A stretch of 11,025 bases of DNA, taken from assembly GCA_012728445.1 (NCBI GenBank), contig JAAYFA010000283.1:1-11025 (forward strand), given 5' to 3'. This DNA is from Clostridiales bacterium (GTDB lineage Bacteria > Bacillota > Clostridia > Oscillospirales > Acutalibacteraceae). The notes under the pieces were generated by a model. The model was not told the DNA's origin. It ran no database searches and saw only the letters and a program-made list of their open reading frames with translations. Positions 1-6,603 of the stretch are shown piece after piece. Each line of letters starts with the position of its first letter. Position 1 is the stretch's first letter. The translations under genes and the position numbers were made by a program.

Positions 1-1097
1 TAAAGCGAATAGGGGGAGGTTACGCCCGCATTTGACATGTTGCCCTTGTAGAGCTTTAGTTTGACATCGCCGGTAACCGTTTCTTGCGTTTTATCCACAA
101 ATGCGTCAAGCGCTGAGCGCAACGGAGTGAACCATTGACCAAAATAAACCAGCTCGTCATAACGCAAGGCAAGAATTTCTTTGTAATGCTGGGTATCTCT
201 GTCGAGCGTAATCGTTTCAAGCACTTGGTGGGCTCTGTAAAGTATTGCGCCGCCTGGATTTTCGTACACGCCTCTGGACTTCATGCCGACAAGCCTGTTT
301 TCCACCAAATCCACCAGACCGATAGCGTTTTTGCCACCGATTTCATTGAGCTTGCAAACCAAATCCACTGCGCCGAGTTTTTCGTCGTCTACGGCAACAG
401 GCACGCCTTTTTCAAAAGAAACGGTGACATAAGTCGGCTTGTCCGGTGCTTGCTCGGGGGCAACGCACATCTCTAAAAACCCGGGTTTTGAATACTGCGG
501 CTCGTTCGCAGGGTCTTCTAAATCCAGACCCTCGTGTGACAGATGCCAAAGGTTTTTATCCTTGGAATAGTTGGTTTCACGGTTGATTTTAAGCGGGATA
601 TTCCTTGCTTCGGCGTAGTCAATCTCTTCCTCACGGGACTTGATGTCCCAAGTGCGCCAAGGAGCGATAATCGTCATTTCCGGCGCAAAGGCTTTGATCG
701 TCAGTTCAAAACGGACTTGGTCGTTGCCTTTGCCCGTACAGCCGTGGCAAATGGCATCGGCCCCTTCGGCTTTGGCGATTTCGACCACTCTCTTTGCGAT
801 GATCGGACGGGCGAAGGAAGTACCCAGCAAGTAATCCTTTTCATAAACCGCCCCGGCTTTGAGCGTTGGGAAAATGTAATCTTCCACAAACTCTTTTTTC
901 AAGTCTTCGATATATAGCTTGGATGCTCCGGTCTTGATTGCCTTTTCCTCGAGCCCTTCGAGCTCCGTACCCTGTCCCACATCACCGGAAACGGCGATGA
1001 CTTCACAGTTGTCATAGTTTTCTTTTAGCCAAGGGATAATAATCGAGGTGTCCAAACCACCCGAATATGCCAGAACAACTTTTTTAATTTTTTTCAT
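1..1097 (-). CDS. argG: Argininosuccinate synthase, 3' end cut off by window edge
   Basis: Joins citrulline and aspartate with ATP to form argininosuccinate, the penultimate step of arginine synthesis; cytoplasmic. I read 365 codons from ATG at 1097 without interruption. The family is about 400 residues, so a few dozen C-terminal residues lie outside the window. Visible landmarks are the PP-loop nucleotide site AYSGGLDTS (residues 10-18), the block HGCTGKGNDQVRF (about 118-130) and a later NLWHLSHEG block typical of the family. The start is fixed by a strong GGAGGA site at 1104-1109, six bases upstream. It has its own promoter and a candidate arginine-repressor site, and is separated from trpS by a terminator, so it is probably transcribed independently. 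argH, a common partner, would lie beyond the left edge if present. Confidence 0.96.
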   Translation of the reverse strand, partial: MKKIKKVVLAYSGGLDTSIIIPWLKENYDNCEVIAVSGDVGQGTELEGLEEKAIKTGASKLYIEDLKKEFVEDYIFPTLKAGAVYEKDYLLGTSFARPIIAKRVVEIAKAEGADAICHGCTGKGNDQVRFELTIKAFAPEMTIIAPWRTWDIKSREEEIDYAEARNIPLKINRETNYSKDKNLWHLSHEGLDLEDPANEPQYSKPGFLEMCVAPEQAPDKPTYVTVSFEKGVPVAVDDEKLGAVDLVCKLNEIGGKNAIGLVDLVENRLVGMKSRGVYENPGGAILYRAHQVLETITLDRDTQHYKEILALRYDELVYFGQWFTPLRSALDAFVDKTQETVTGDVKLKLYKGNMSNAGVTSPYSL

Positions 1098-1140
1098 TAC
1101 AAATCCTCCAACTAATCTGATTAATCAAACAATATGCATC

Positions 1141-1168
1141 ATTATACACTCATTATGCAAATAATCAA
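1141..1168 (-). promoter_or_regulatory. Predicted sigma-A promoter of argG
   Basis: On the minus strand a TTGATT -35 (1163-1168) and a perfect TATAAT -10 (1141-1146) are separated by 16 bases. The -10 lies 43 bases upstream of the argG ATG. Confidence 0.7.
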
Positions 1169-1175
1169 GCTTTTT

Positions 1176-1193
1176 CCTGAGTTTTTATTCATT
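1176..1193 (-). promoter_or_regulatory. Candidate ARG box (ArgR/AhrC operator) of argG
   Basis: The minus strand reads AATGAATAAAAACTCAGG. Against the classical ARG box WNTGAATWWWWATTCANW it differs at two constrained positions. It lies just upstream of the -35 of the argG promoter, a suitable place for arginine-dependent control. The match is seen in the sequence; binding by an ArgR protein is inferred. Confidence 0.5.
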
Positions 1194-1209
1194 ATGGGTC
1201 AACTTTGGC

Positions 1210-1241
1210 AAAATAAATAAAACGCCGTTCGAAAACGACGT
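1210..1241 (-). terminator. Rho-independent terminator after trpS
   Basis: On the minus strand an 8-base-pair stem (ACGTCGTT with AACGGCGT, one G-U pair) closes a four-base TTCG loop and is followed by TTTATTTATTTT. It begins 15 bases past the trpS stop codon. Confidence 0.8.
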
Positions 1242-1255
1242 CTTACAAGGCTATA

Positions 1256-2266
1256 TTACAAAAGGCCAATCTTTTTTGTTACTTTATCGAGCGTTCGCTG
1301 TGATATGCGCGTTGCCGTTTCACTTCCCTTGACGATGCAGGCATCTAAATATGCTCTGTCACCCATGAGCAACTTAAATTTTTGCTGAACCGGACGAATT
1401 TCTTCAATAACCGCTTCGGCCACCGCCATCTTAAAGTCTCCGTAGCCCTTGCCGGCAAACTCCGCCTCAATTGCATCAAACCCAAGTCCGGTACAGCAGG
1501 AATAGATGGTCATTAAGTTATTGATGCCATCTTTGCCATCCGCATAGCGAACAAGGGCTTCGGAATCCGTCACGGCGCTTTTGAATTTCTTCACAATAAC
1601 ATCCGGCTCGTCCAGGATGGAAACGGAGGCTTTTGGATTTTTATCAGATTTCGACATCTTTTTTTCCGGTTCCTGCAAAGAGCGAACCCGCGCGCCCACT
1701 TTGCCAATAAACGTCTCCGGCAAGGTAAAGGTTTTCCCATACAGACCGTTAAAGCGTTCGGCGATGTCGCGACAAATCTCCAGATGCTGCTTTTGGTCTT
1801 CACCGATAGGCACAAAATCGGCTTGATAAATTAAGATATCCGCCGCCATCAAAATCGGGTAGGTCAACCAACCGACATTGAGGTTATCCGCCTGCGTAAT
1901 CATTTTCTCTTTGAACTGCGTCATGCGCGACGCCTCGCCAAACTGGGTAAAACAGTTTAATATCCAAGCCAGTTGTGCATGTGTTGGAATTCGGCTTTGC
2001 ACGCAAACCACGGTTTCATCCGGGTCCAGGCCAACGGCAAGTAAAAGTGCGAACATCTCAAGCGACTGTTTGCGCTAAAGCGCCGGCTCCGGGCGCACCG
2101 TAATCGCGTGCAAATCCGCCACGCCGTAGATGCAGTCAAAATCCTGCGACATCTGCTTCCAATTCTTCAAAGCACCTAAATAGTTGCCGATGGTCGGCAC
2201 CGCCGTCGGTTGTATCAAGCTGAGCACTTTCTTCTTTTTTTCGGGTGCTTTTGTTGTGGTTTCCAT
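1256..2266 (-). pseudogene. trpS: Tryptophanyl-tRNA synthetase, interrupted by in-frame TAG
   Basis: Class Ic synthetase that charges tRNA-Trp. The frame from ATG 2266 to TAA at 1256-1258 spans 336 codons, the usual family length, and looks like TrpRS throughout. It shows the HIGH-equivalent PTIGNYLGALKNW (24-36), DLHAITV (51-57), the LTYPILMAADILIYQADFVPIGEDQKQH block (134-161) and KMSKS (203-207). Codon 64 (2075-2077) is TAG, inside the catalytic domain and without a frame change. By comparison from memory with other TrpRS, this position is usually Leu before Arg, so one T-to-A change of TTG would explain it. The next in-frame ATG (2056) has no Shine-Dalgarno site, so separate translation of the C-terminal part looks unlikely. 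ATG 2266 is preferred over ATG 2281 because GGAGG lies eight bases before it, within the region the longer start would translate. Options are a sequencing error, a real recent nonsense mutation with another trpS elsewhere, or suppression. Confidence 0.9.
2075..2077 (-). other. In-frame amber codon within trpS
   Basis: Minus-strand codons read CTT TAG CGC AAA, between PAL (61-63) and RKQSLE. The codon sits in a short GCGC-TTTA-GCGC hairpin. Both flanking segments are in the same frame and conserved. Confidence 0.95.
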
Positions 2267-2284
2267 GTATTGTTCCTCCATCCT

Positions 2285-3481
2285 CTACAGGATTTTTTTA
2301 TAACTATTCGCTACATTGCCCAAAATCTTCATACCCTCAACAATCTTTTCATCCGTCGGGGTAGAAAAATTGAGCCTTACTGCTTGTGTCTTTTCATCCT
2401 CATTGACCAAAAACGCCGTGCCGGGTACAATCGCCACTTTATGTGCTACCGCCGCCTTGCAGAAGTCGAGCATATCCACACGGTCAGGCAGCGTACACCA
2501 AACGAACAGCCCGCCTTCCGGGCGATTATAACAAACAAAGTCGCCGAGTTCGCTTTCTATCAAATCGCACATCAGATTGAGCTTGCCACGGTAAATGCCT
2601 TTGATTTTTTCGATATGCGCCTCAAAATCATATTTGCCCATCCACTCGTCAACAAGCACTTGGCAAAAAATCGTTGTATGTACATCGCTCGCCTGCTTGC
2701 CAACGGTCATCTTGGCAATGATTTGCTCCGGCGCTATCGCATAGCCGACGCGCACACCGGGCGCCAATATTTTCGAAAAAGAACCGGCATAAATAACGAT
2801 GCCGTCTTCGTCCATGCTTTTAATGCTTGGCAGGTCCTCGCCGGTAACACGCAGATCACCGTATGGGTTATCCTCCACAATCAGCACGCCGTATTTTTTA
2901 GCCAGTTCATACACCGCCCGGCGTTTGGCCAAAGACATCGTCGCGCCCGACGGGTTTTGAAAGTTTGGGATCACGTAAATAAACCGAGCCTTTTTTTCTT
3001 CCTTCAGCGCCGCTTCAAGTTTTTCTATGCAAAGGCCGTCGGCTTCCATATCCACACCCCTGAGTTTGCATTTATAGGAGCGGAAGCAGTTGAGCGAACC
3101 GATAAAAGAGGGCGATTCGCAGATGATCGTATCCTCTTCGTTACACAGCACCTTGGTGGCTAAGTCCATGACCTGTTGTGCACCGCTTGTTATCATGATA
3201 CTGTCAAAATCTCTGCCAACATTGTGTTTTTGTTTCATATAGGCCGCCACTCTTTGGCGCAGGGGCTCGTAGCCTTCCGTCACCCCGTATTGGAGCGCTT
3301 GAATCGGTCGATTGGCGAAAATGTCCGCCGAAATCGCCCGCACTGCGTCAATGGGGAAAGCCTCCGGCGCGGGGTTGCCTGCGGAAAACGGAATAACATC
3401 CGTGTTGGCGGTCGCCATTAAAATCTCGCGAATAGCTGACGGCTGCAGGGAGGATATGCGGTTTGAAAATAAATAATCCAT
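2285..3481 (-). CDS. PLP-dependent aminotransferase (fold type I, AAT_I / LysN-like)
   Basis: 398-residue cytoplasmic aminotransferase using pyridoxal phosphate. Visible are the N-terminal FSAGNPAPEAFP substrate loop (32-43), the TSGAQQ cofactor-phosphate turn (98-103), NPSG with Asn176, the EDNPYGDL block with Asp204 (pyridine N) and Tyr207, the Schiff-base lysine Lys237 in GSFSKILAPGVRVGY, and the carboxylate-binding Arg369 in VRLNFS. This pattern fits the group containing 2-aminoadipate (LysN), aromatic and valine-pyruvate aminotransferases. It is also like the C-terminal domain of MocR regulators, but no winged-helix domain is present. The substrate cannot be fixed; closeness to trpS hints at aromatic amino acids only weakly. 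ATG 3481 is chosen because AAGGGTGA lies eight bases upstream; an earlier TTG at 3544 adds residues unlike the family. It ends in TAG, 18 bases before trpS and in the same frame, so the two are probably one operon. Confidence 0.92.
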   Translation of the reverse strand: MDYLFSNRISSLQPSAIREILMATANTDVIPFSAGNPAPEAFPIDAVRAISADIFANRPIQALQYGVTEGYEPLRQRVAAYMKQKHNVGRDFDSIMITSGAQQVMDLATKVLCNEEDTIICESPSFIGSLNCFRSYKCKLRGVDMEADGLCIEKLEAALKEEKKARFIYVIPNFQNPSGATMSLAKRRAVYELAKKYGVLIVEDNPYGDLRVTGEDLPSIKSMDEDGIVIYAGSFSKILAPGVRVGYAIAPEQIIAKMTVGKQASDVHTTIFCQVLVDEWMGKYDFEAHIEKIKGIYRGKLNLMCDLIESELGDFVCYNRPEGGLFVWCTLPDRVDMLDFCKAAVAHKVAIVPGTAFLVNEDEKTQAVRLNFSTPTDEKIVEGMKILGNVANSYKKIL

Positions 3482-3555
3482 AAAACAGTCACCCTTACCT
3501 AAATCTAAAAACGTCTTTCTTGCGCTTCGAGCGAGGCAAAACAAGACTGCTAATT

Positions 3556-3584
3556 AGTATATCACACCACTGCGTAATTGTAAA
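3556..3584 (-). promoter_or_regulatory. Predicted promoter of the aminotransferase-trpS operon
   Basis: The minus strand has a TTTACA -35 (3579-3584), a 17-base spacer and a TATACT -10 (3556-3561), with a TG one base upstream of the -10 (extended -10). Its -35 overlaps the -35 of the divergent HAD promoter. Confidence 0.7.
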
Positions 3585-3606
3585 TTATTGCAAGATATGT
3601 TATTAT
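3578..3606 (+). promoter_or_regulatory. Predicted promoter of the HAD phosphatase gene
   Basis: TTGTAA -35 (3578-3583), a 17-base spacer and a TATTAT -10 (3601-3606). The predicted transcript has a leader of roughly 80 bases containing two inverted repeats. Confidence 0.6.
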
Positions 3607-3619
3607 AGCCCAGTCTTTT

Positions 3620-3662
3620 AATGATGGAATAAATCATTTCAGACCGGTTCTTCAGAAGAACC
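3620..3662 (+). repeat. Two inverted repeats in the HAD gene leader
   Basis: AATGAT (3620-3625) pairs with ATCATT (3633-3638). Further on, GGTTCTTCAGAAGAACC (3646-3662) is a perfect 7-base-pair palindrome with a three-base loop. Neither is followed by a T run, so these are not terminators. They could be an operator or mRNA-stabilising hairpins. Confidence 0.5.
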
Positions 3663-3691
3663 TCTCAACAGGAAAGGATATTAAATCTAAC

Positions 3692-4351
3692 ATGAACAAA
3701 AAATATGATGCAGTGCTTTTTGATTTTGACGGAACCGTTGCGGACACGGGGCCGGGAATATTTAACGGTATCTACCATGTGCTCGACTTTATGGGCATTG
3801 AACGGCCGGAGCCGGAAGAACTTCGGTTTTTCATCGGTCCACCTTTGCAAGATGGTTTCAAAACCGTTTTTGGCCTTGACGATGCCCAGAGCAGCGCCGC
3901 AGTGGCTAAATACAGGGAGCATTATGCGGCCGGCGGTATGTTCGAACTCACTTTTTACGACGGCATGGAGGAACTCTTCCACAAGCTGAAAGAGCAACAT
4001 ATCAAAATGGGCATATGCAGTGCCAAGCCCGAGATATTTTTAAAAAAGATTGTTGAACATTTCGAGTTGAGCGACCTTTTCGATGCCGTTGTCGGAAATG
4101 AACCGAATTACACCAGTTCGGATAAATCCACCCTCATCAACCGCACAATAGAGCTGACGAATTTGCCGAAAGACGCCCGGGTACTCATGGTCGGCGACCG
4201 CCACTTTGACATAAACGCCGCAAAAAAAGTCGGCATTGACAGCGCCGGTGTGCTGTTCGGCTATGGTAGTCGAGAGGAATTTGTGGAAGCCGGAGCGGAT
4301 TATATTGCGGCGGATGCGAATGAGTTGTTTGGGATAATAACCGGCGAATAG
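3692..4351 (+). CDS. HAD-superfamily hydrolase, phosphoglycolate phosphatase-like
   Basis: 219-residue haloacid-dehalogenase-fold phosphatase with a helical cap, as in the Gph/PgpB-type subfamily; probably cytoplasmic and Mg-dependent. All four motifs are present: motif I FDFDGTVADT with nucleophile Asp11 and acid/base Asp13; motif II Ser110 in ICSAKP; motif III Lys145; motif IV GDRHFDI with Asp169 and Asp173 for metal. The cap inserted between motifs I and II contains a typical IGPPL turn (48-52). Substrate is unknown; members of this group act on phosphoglycolate, nucleoside monophosphates or other small phosphate esters. An AGGAAAGGA site precedes the ATG with a rather long gap of about 13 bases; no nearer start exists. 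It ends in TAG followed by a strong terminator and appears monocistronic. Its frame is the upstream gene of the convergent pair with the ATPase. Confidence 0.92.
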   Translation: MNKKYDAVLFDFDGTVADTGPGIFNGIYHVLDFMGIERPEPEELRFFIGPPLQDGFKTVFGLDDAQSSAAVAKYREHYAAGGMFELTFYDGMEELFHKLKEQHIKMGICSAKPEIFLKKIVEHFELSDLFDAVVGNEPNYTSSDKSTLINRTIELTNLPKDARVLMVGDRHFDINAAKKVGIDSAGVLFGYGSREEFVEAGADYIAADANELFGIITGE

Positions 4352-4358
4352 ATATGTT

Positions 4359-4404
4359 GGATAAGATTTAACGCTCCGGAGAAATCCGGAGCGCTTTGTT
4401 TTTT
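4359..4404 (+). repeat. Direct repeat copy A, left of the ATPase gene
   Basis: GGATAAGATTTAACGCTCCG continues through the terminator hairpin. Copy B at 5744-5788 has the same order of GGATAA, TTTAACGCTCCGGA, four loop bases, TCCGGAGCGCTT and a T-rich tail, with one indel in the leading part. The similarity extends outside the stem, so it is more than convergent hairpin sequence. Confidence 0.7.
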
Positions 4405-4405
4405 T
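4372..4405 (+). terminator. Terminator after the HAD gene (repeat copy A)
   Basis: A 9-base-pair perfect stem CGCTCCGGA / TCCGGAGCG closes a GAAA tetraloop and is followed by CTTTGTTTTTTT. It starts 20 bases after the HAD stop. It may also weakly serve the ATPase gene, which ends at 4413 on the other strand. Confidence 0.88.
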
Positions 4406-4412
4406 ACTGTTT

Positions 4413-5630
4413 CTAAATTATACGGTTTCCTTTCAAAAACTCACGAATATTAACATGCTGGATGCCATCCCGGCTCATATCAATCTCATCAAGCATGGAA
4501 ATGACAAACTTTGGATAATTGTCCCGAATAGCTGTCAGCGGTTCGAATTCCCCCGTTATGGTATCTTCATACCCCATCACATAGGTAACTTGAACATACA
4601 TCTTTTCATTTCTGTTTTCGGCTACAAAATCAATCTCTTTTCCATTGATACTCCCGACGGTTACTTTGTAACCCCGACGCAGCAGCTCCATATAAACAAT
4701 ATTTTCAAGCGTTCTTTCCACATCTCTGCGGTTATTGCCATAAATGGCTTCCCGGATACCGTGGTCACTGAGGAAGAATTTGTCCTGTGTTCTCAGCAGG
4801 GCTTTCCCGATTAAGTTTTGTTTTGGCGCCCGGTGAAACAGATACGCGTTCTCGCAAGCCGAGATATAGTTGTAAACAGTCTCCGGCGCGACAGCTCTTT
4901 GTTCATTTTTCAGGTAGTCCGAAATGCTTTTGGATGAAAAAGGCGATCCCACATTTGATATGATGAACTTTATGATTCTGTCAAGCAACTCAACATCACG
5001 GATATTATTCCTTTGCACGACATCTTTTAGAATAACGGAATTGTAAATATCCGTCAGGTACTGACCCGATGCTTCCGGGTCATAGCCGATTTCATGCAGA
5101 AACGGCATTCCGCCGAACTGCAAATACTCCAAGAAGACTTCATTTTCGTTATAATCACGATGATCCGCTTTGTATAAATCCAAAACCTCACTGAATGAGA
5201 ACGGATAAATCACAATCTCAATGTACCGGCCTGCAAGGTATGTTGCGAACTCACCGGACAGCAGCTTCGCATTTGACCCGGTGATATAAATATCGGCGTC
5301 AAAGTCCACCATAAATGAATTGATAACGCGCTGCCAGTCTTCCACTTCCTGCACTTCATCAAGCATGATATAGGCTTTCCCGATAATGCCTTCGACTTTC
5401 TCGGAAATGTATCGGTACAGCGATTCCGCTTGTTTTAAGCGGGCGTTCTTTTCCGACTCAAAGTTAATGTATACAAACTGATTCTCTGCCGCACCGGTTT
5501 CTATCAGCTCATCTTTGACCAGTTGCATCATGACCGATTTGCCGCTGCGGCGCATACCGACTAAGATTTTAACAAGGTTTTTATTGAAGAACGGTCTGAT
5601 TTTTTTAATGTACAGTTCTCTTTTTATCAT
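4413..5630 (-). CDS. AAA_14 / DUF4143 family ATPase
   Basis: 405-residue P-loop ATPase of the ATP-binding AAA_14 plus DUF4143 type, common in anaerobic bacteria and archaea, present in variable numbers and of unproven function. Residues 25-32 GMRRSGKS form Walker A, 88-92 IMLDE Walker B, and 116-125 ITGSNAKLLS the sensor-1 region. A winged-helix-like part (about 215-270) follows. The C-terminal domain resembles a PD-(D/E)XK nuclease, with Glu315 and Asp334 in EIDFVA, but QVTY (347-350) stands where E-x-K would be, a variant common in this family as I recall it, so nuclease activity is doubtful. ATG 5630 has GGGGGAGTG upstream at about nine bases. It ends in TAG. The gene lies alone, opposite in direction to the HAD gene, between two direct repeats, and has no metabolic link to its neighbours. 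This fits lateral acquisition. Confidence 0.93.
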   Translation of the reverse strand: MIKRELYIKKIRPFFNKNLVKILVGMRRSGKSVMMQLVKDELIETGAAENQFVYINFESEKNARLKQAESLYRYISEKVEGIIGKAYIMLDEVQEVEDWQRVINSFMVDFDADIYITGSNAKLLSGEFATYLAGRYIEIVIYPFSFSEVLDLYKADHRDYNENEVFLEYLQFGGMPFLHEIGYDPEASGQYLTDIYNSVILKDVVQRNNIRDVELLDRIIKFIISNVGSPFSSKSISDYLKNEQRAVAPETVYNYISACENAYLFHRAPKQNLIGKALLRTQDKFFLSDHGIREAIYGNNRRDVERTLENIVYMELLRRGYKVTVGSINGKEIDFVAENRNEKMYVQVTYVMGYEDTITGEFEPLTAIRDNYPKFVISMLDEIDMSRDGIQHVNIREFLKGNRII

Positions 5631-5670
5631 GATAAATCACTCCCCCAGATTCATTTTCTCAATATTAACA

Positions 5671-5719
5671 CAGTTATAACTTAATTCGTTCGATATTTTC
5701 CCAATGATTTCAGTTATAA
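5671..5719. repeat. CAGTTATAA direct repeat, 40 bases apart
   Basis: CAGTTATAA occurs at 5671-5679 and again at 5711-5719, upstream of the ATPase gene. The first copy extends into the 10-base palindrome AGTTATAACT (5672-5681). The spacing is close to four helical turns, as for cooperative operators, but two nonamers can recur by chance in AT-rich DNA. Confidence 0.4.
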
Positions 5720-5730
5720 ATGAAATCATT
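5703..5730. repeat. 10-bp perfect inverted repeat upstream of the ATPase gene
   Basis: AATGATTTCA (5703-5712) and TGAAATCATT (5721-5730) pair perfectly around an eight-base AT-rich loop. It has no T run on either side. It lies 73 bases upstream of the ATPase start, where an operator could be. Confidence 0.55.
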
Positions 5731-5743
5731 TCGCGTGAAAGCT

Positions 5744-5788
5744 GGATAAACGTTTAACGCTCCGGAATAATCCGGAGCGCTTCATTTT
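5744..5788 (+). repeat. Direct repeat copy B (orphan terminator), right of the ATPase gene
   Basis: Same element as 4359-4404. The hairpin CGCTCCGGA-ATAA-TCCGGAGCG lies at 5758-5779, followed on the plus strand by CTTCATTTTGTATTTT. No plus-strand gene precedes it: the ATPase gene to its left is on the minus strand. On the minus strand the hairpin is 24 bases past the stop of the EEP gene at 5804 and may terminate it, though only a poor T run (TTAAACGTTT) follows. Confidence 0.7.
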
Positions 5789-5803
5789 GTATTTTATAGT
5801 TTT

Positions 5804-6553
5804 TTATAGCTCTACATCCGCATAAACCGGATAATGGTCCGACACAAACTTGCCGTCAATCCCCTCGGTTACAACCTTATAAACAAGCGGTTTCACCCGG
5901 TCATTTACCAGCACATAATCAATCACGCCCACATCATCGGTCAGCACCTCAAAATGGTGGAAGGTCGCGTTTTTCATGGTATCCGGCGCAAGGTACTTTG
6001 TGTCGCGCAGCACACCGCCCATGAGCTGCTTATACAACTCACTGCCCTCAAACAAGTTGAAGTCACCCGTGCAGACGACAGGCATGTCGAATTCCGCCGC
6101 TTTTTTCAACACCAAATCAATACCCTTTTCCCTCGCGACTTTGCCCCTGTGGTCAAGATGCGTATTGATATGCGCGTATTGTTCGCCGGTCTGCGTGTTT
6201 TCCAGCACCACCCAGGTGCACACGCGCATGCAGACGGCATCCCAGCCCATAGAAGGTTTTTCCGGTGTTGCGGAAAGCCAAAAGGTGCCCGAATCAACAG
6301 CCTTAAATTTTTCTTTCAGGTAGAATACGGCGGAATACTCCCCGCGTTTTTTACCGTTGTCTCTTCCGACACCGACATAATCGTAACCCGGCAGATTTTT
6401 TGTAAGCCATTTCATCCAGTCCGGCGTCGCTTCCTGCACACCGACAGAATCTGGCCTGTTTTCCAGAATAGTCCGTGTGGCAAGCTCCCTGCGGTTCTTC
6501 ATCGCGTGCTCGTCCTTGCCTTGGCAAAGCAGATTAAAACTCATGATTCTCAT
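5804..6553 (-). CDS. Endonuclease/exonuclease/phosphatase (EEP) family protein, no signal peptide
   Basis: 249-residue Mg-dependent phosphoesterase of the EEP (exonuclease III/DNase I/sphingomyelinase/CCR4) fold, which cleaves phosphodiester or phosphomonoester bonds. Conserved active-site positions are all visible: Asn7 in MSFNLL, Glu41 in VQEAT, His132 in HINTHLDH, Asp164 and Asn166 in GDFN, Asp212 in VIDYVLV, and Asp239-His240 in SDHYP. The GTFWLS plus PSMGWDA block (89-106) places it in the bacterial group related to CCR4/nocturnin-like hydrolases rather than DNA-repair ExoIII. The protein starts directly at the first beta strand with no signal, so it should be cytoplasmic. AGGGGAAG precedes ATG 6553 by about six bases. 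It is the second gene of a pair, 50 bases after its paralogue at 6604-7503, and probably cotranscribed. The substrate is unknown. Confidence 0.92.
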   Translation of the reverse strand: MRIMSFNLLCQGKDEHAMKNRRELATRTILENRPDSVGVQEATPDWMKWLTKNLPGYDYVGVGRDNGKKRGEYSAVFYLKEKFKAVDSGTFWLSATPEKPSMGWDAVCMRVCTWVVLENTQTGEQYAHINTHLDHRGKVAREKGIDLVLKKAAEFDMPVVCTGDFNLFEGSELYKQLMGGVLRDTKYLAPDTMKNATFHHFEVLTDDVGVIDYVLVNDRVKPLVYKVVTEGIDGKFVSDHYPVYADVEL

Positions 6554-6603
6554 TGTTTCTTCCCCTGTCTATATACAAATTTTTTATTCATCCTGATGTA
6601 AAC

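Noticed and set aside
135..917. Open frames on the plus strand under argG
   Set aside because: Antisense to argG, whose catalytic motifs are intact in the minus-strand frame.
2075..2077. TAG as a pyrrolysine codon
   Set aside because: No PYLIS-like evidence or pyl genes can be seen, and five nearby genes use TAG as a plain stop; kept only as something to check genome-wide.
2210..3163. A 317-codon open frame on the plus strand
   Set aside because: It lies antisense to the well-conserved aminotransferase and the start of trpS; its translation is His/Phe-rich with no domain and has no ribosome site.
3482..3555. A T-box or tryptophan-type riboswitch before the aminotransferase-trpS operon
   Set aside because: The leader is only about 75 bases, with no room for a T-box and no specifier or antiterminator structure.
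4413..5630. The ATPase as part of a defence or toxin system
   Set aside because: No partner gene, nuclease or methylase lies beside it; the DUF4143 type alone does not support such a role.
6574..6596. A second ARG-box-like sequence (minus strand TGAATAAAAAATTTG) between the two EEP genes
   Set aside because: Only the AT-rich half matches; the other half lacks the ATTCA arm, and the genes have no link to arginine.
5834..6601. A 255-codon open frame on the plus strand
   Set aside because: It is the antisense shadow of the EEP gene at 5804-6553; low-complexity composition and no recognisable motif.
6554..6603. Possible separate promoter for the second EEP gene (TTTACA with TATATA)
   Set aside because: The spacing is about 21 bases, too long for a sigma-A promoter; cotranscription is simpler.
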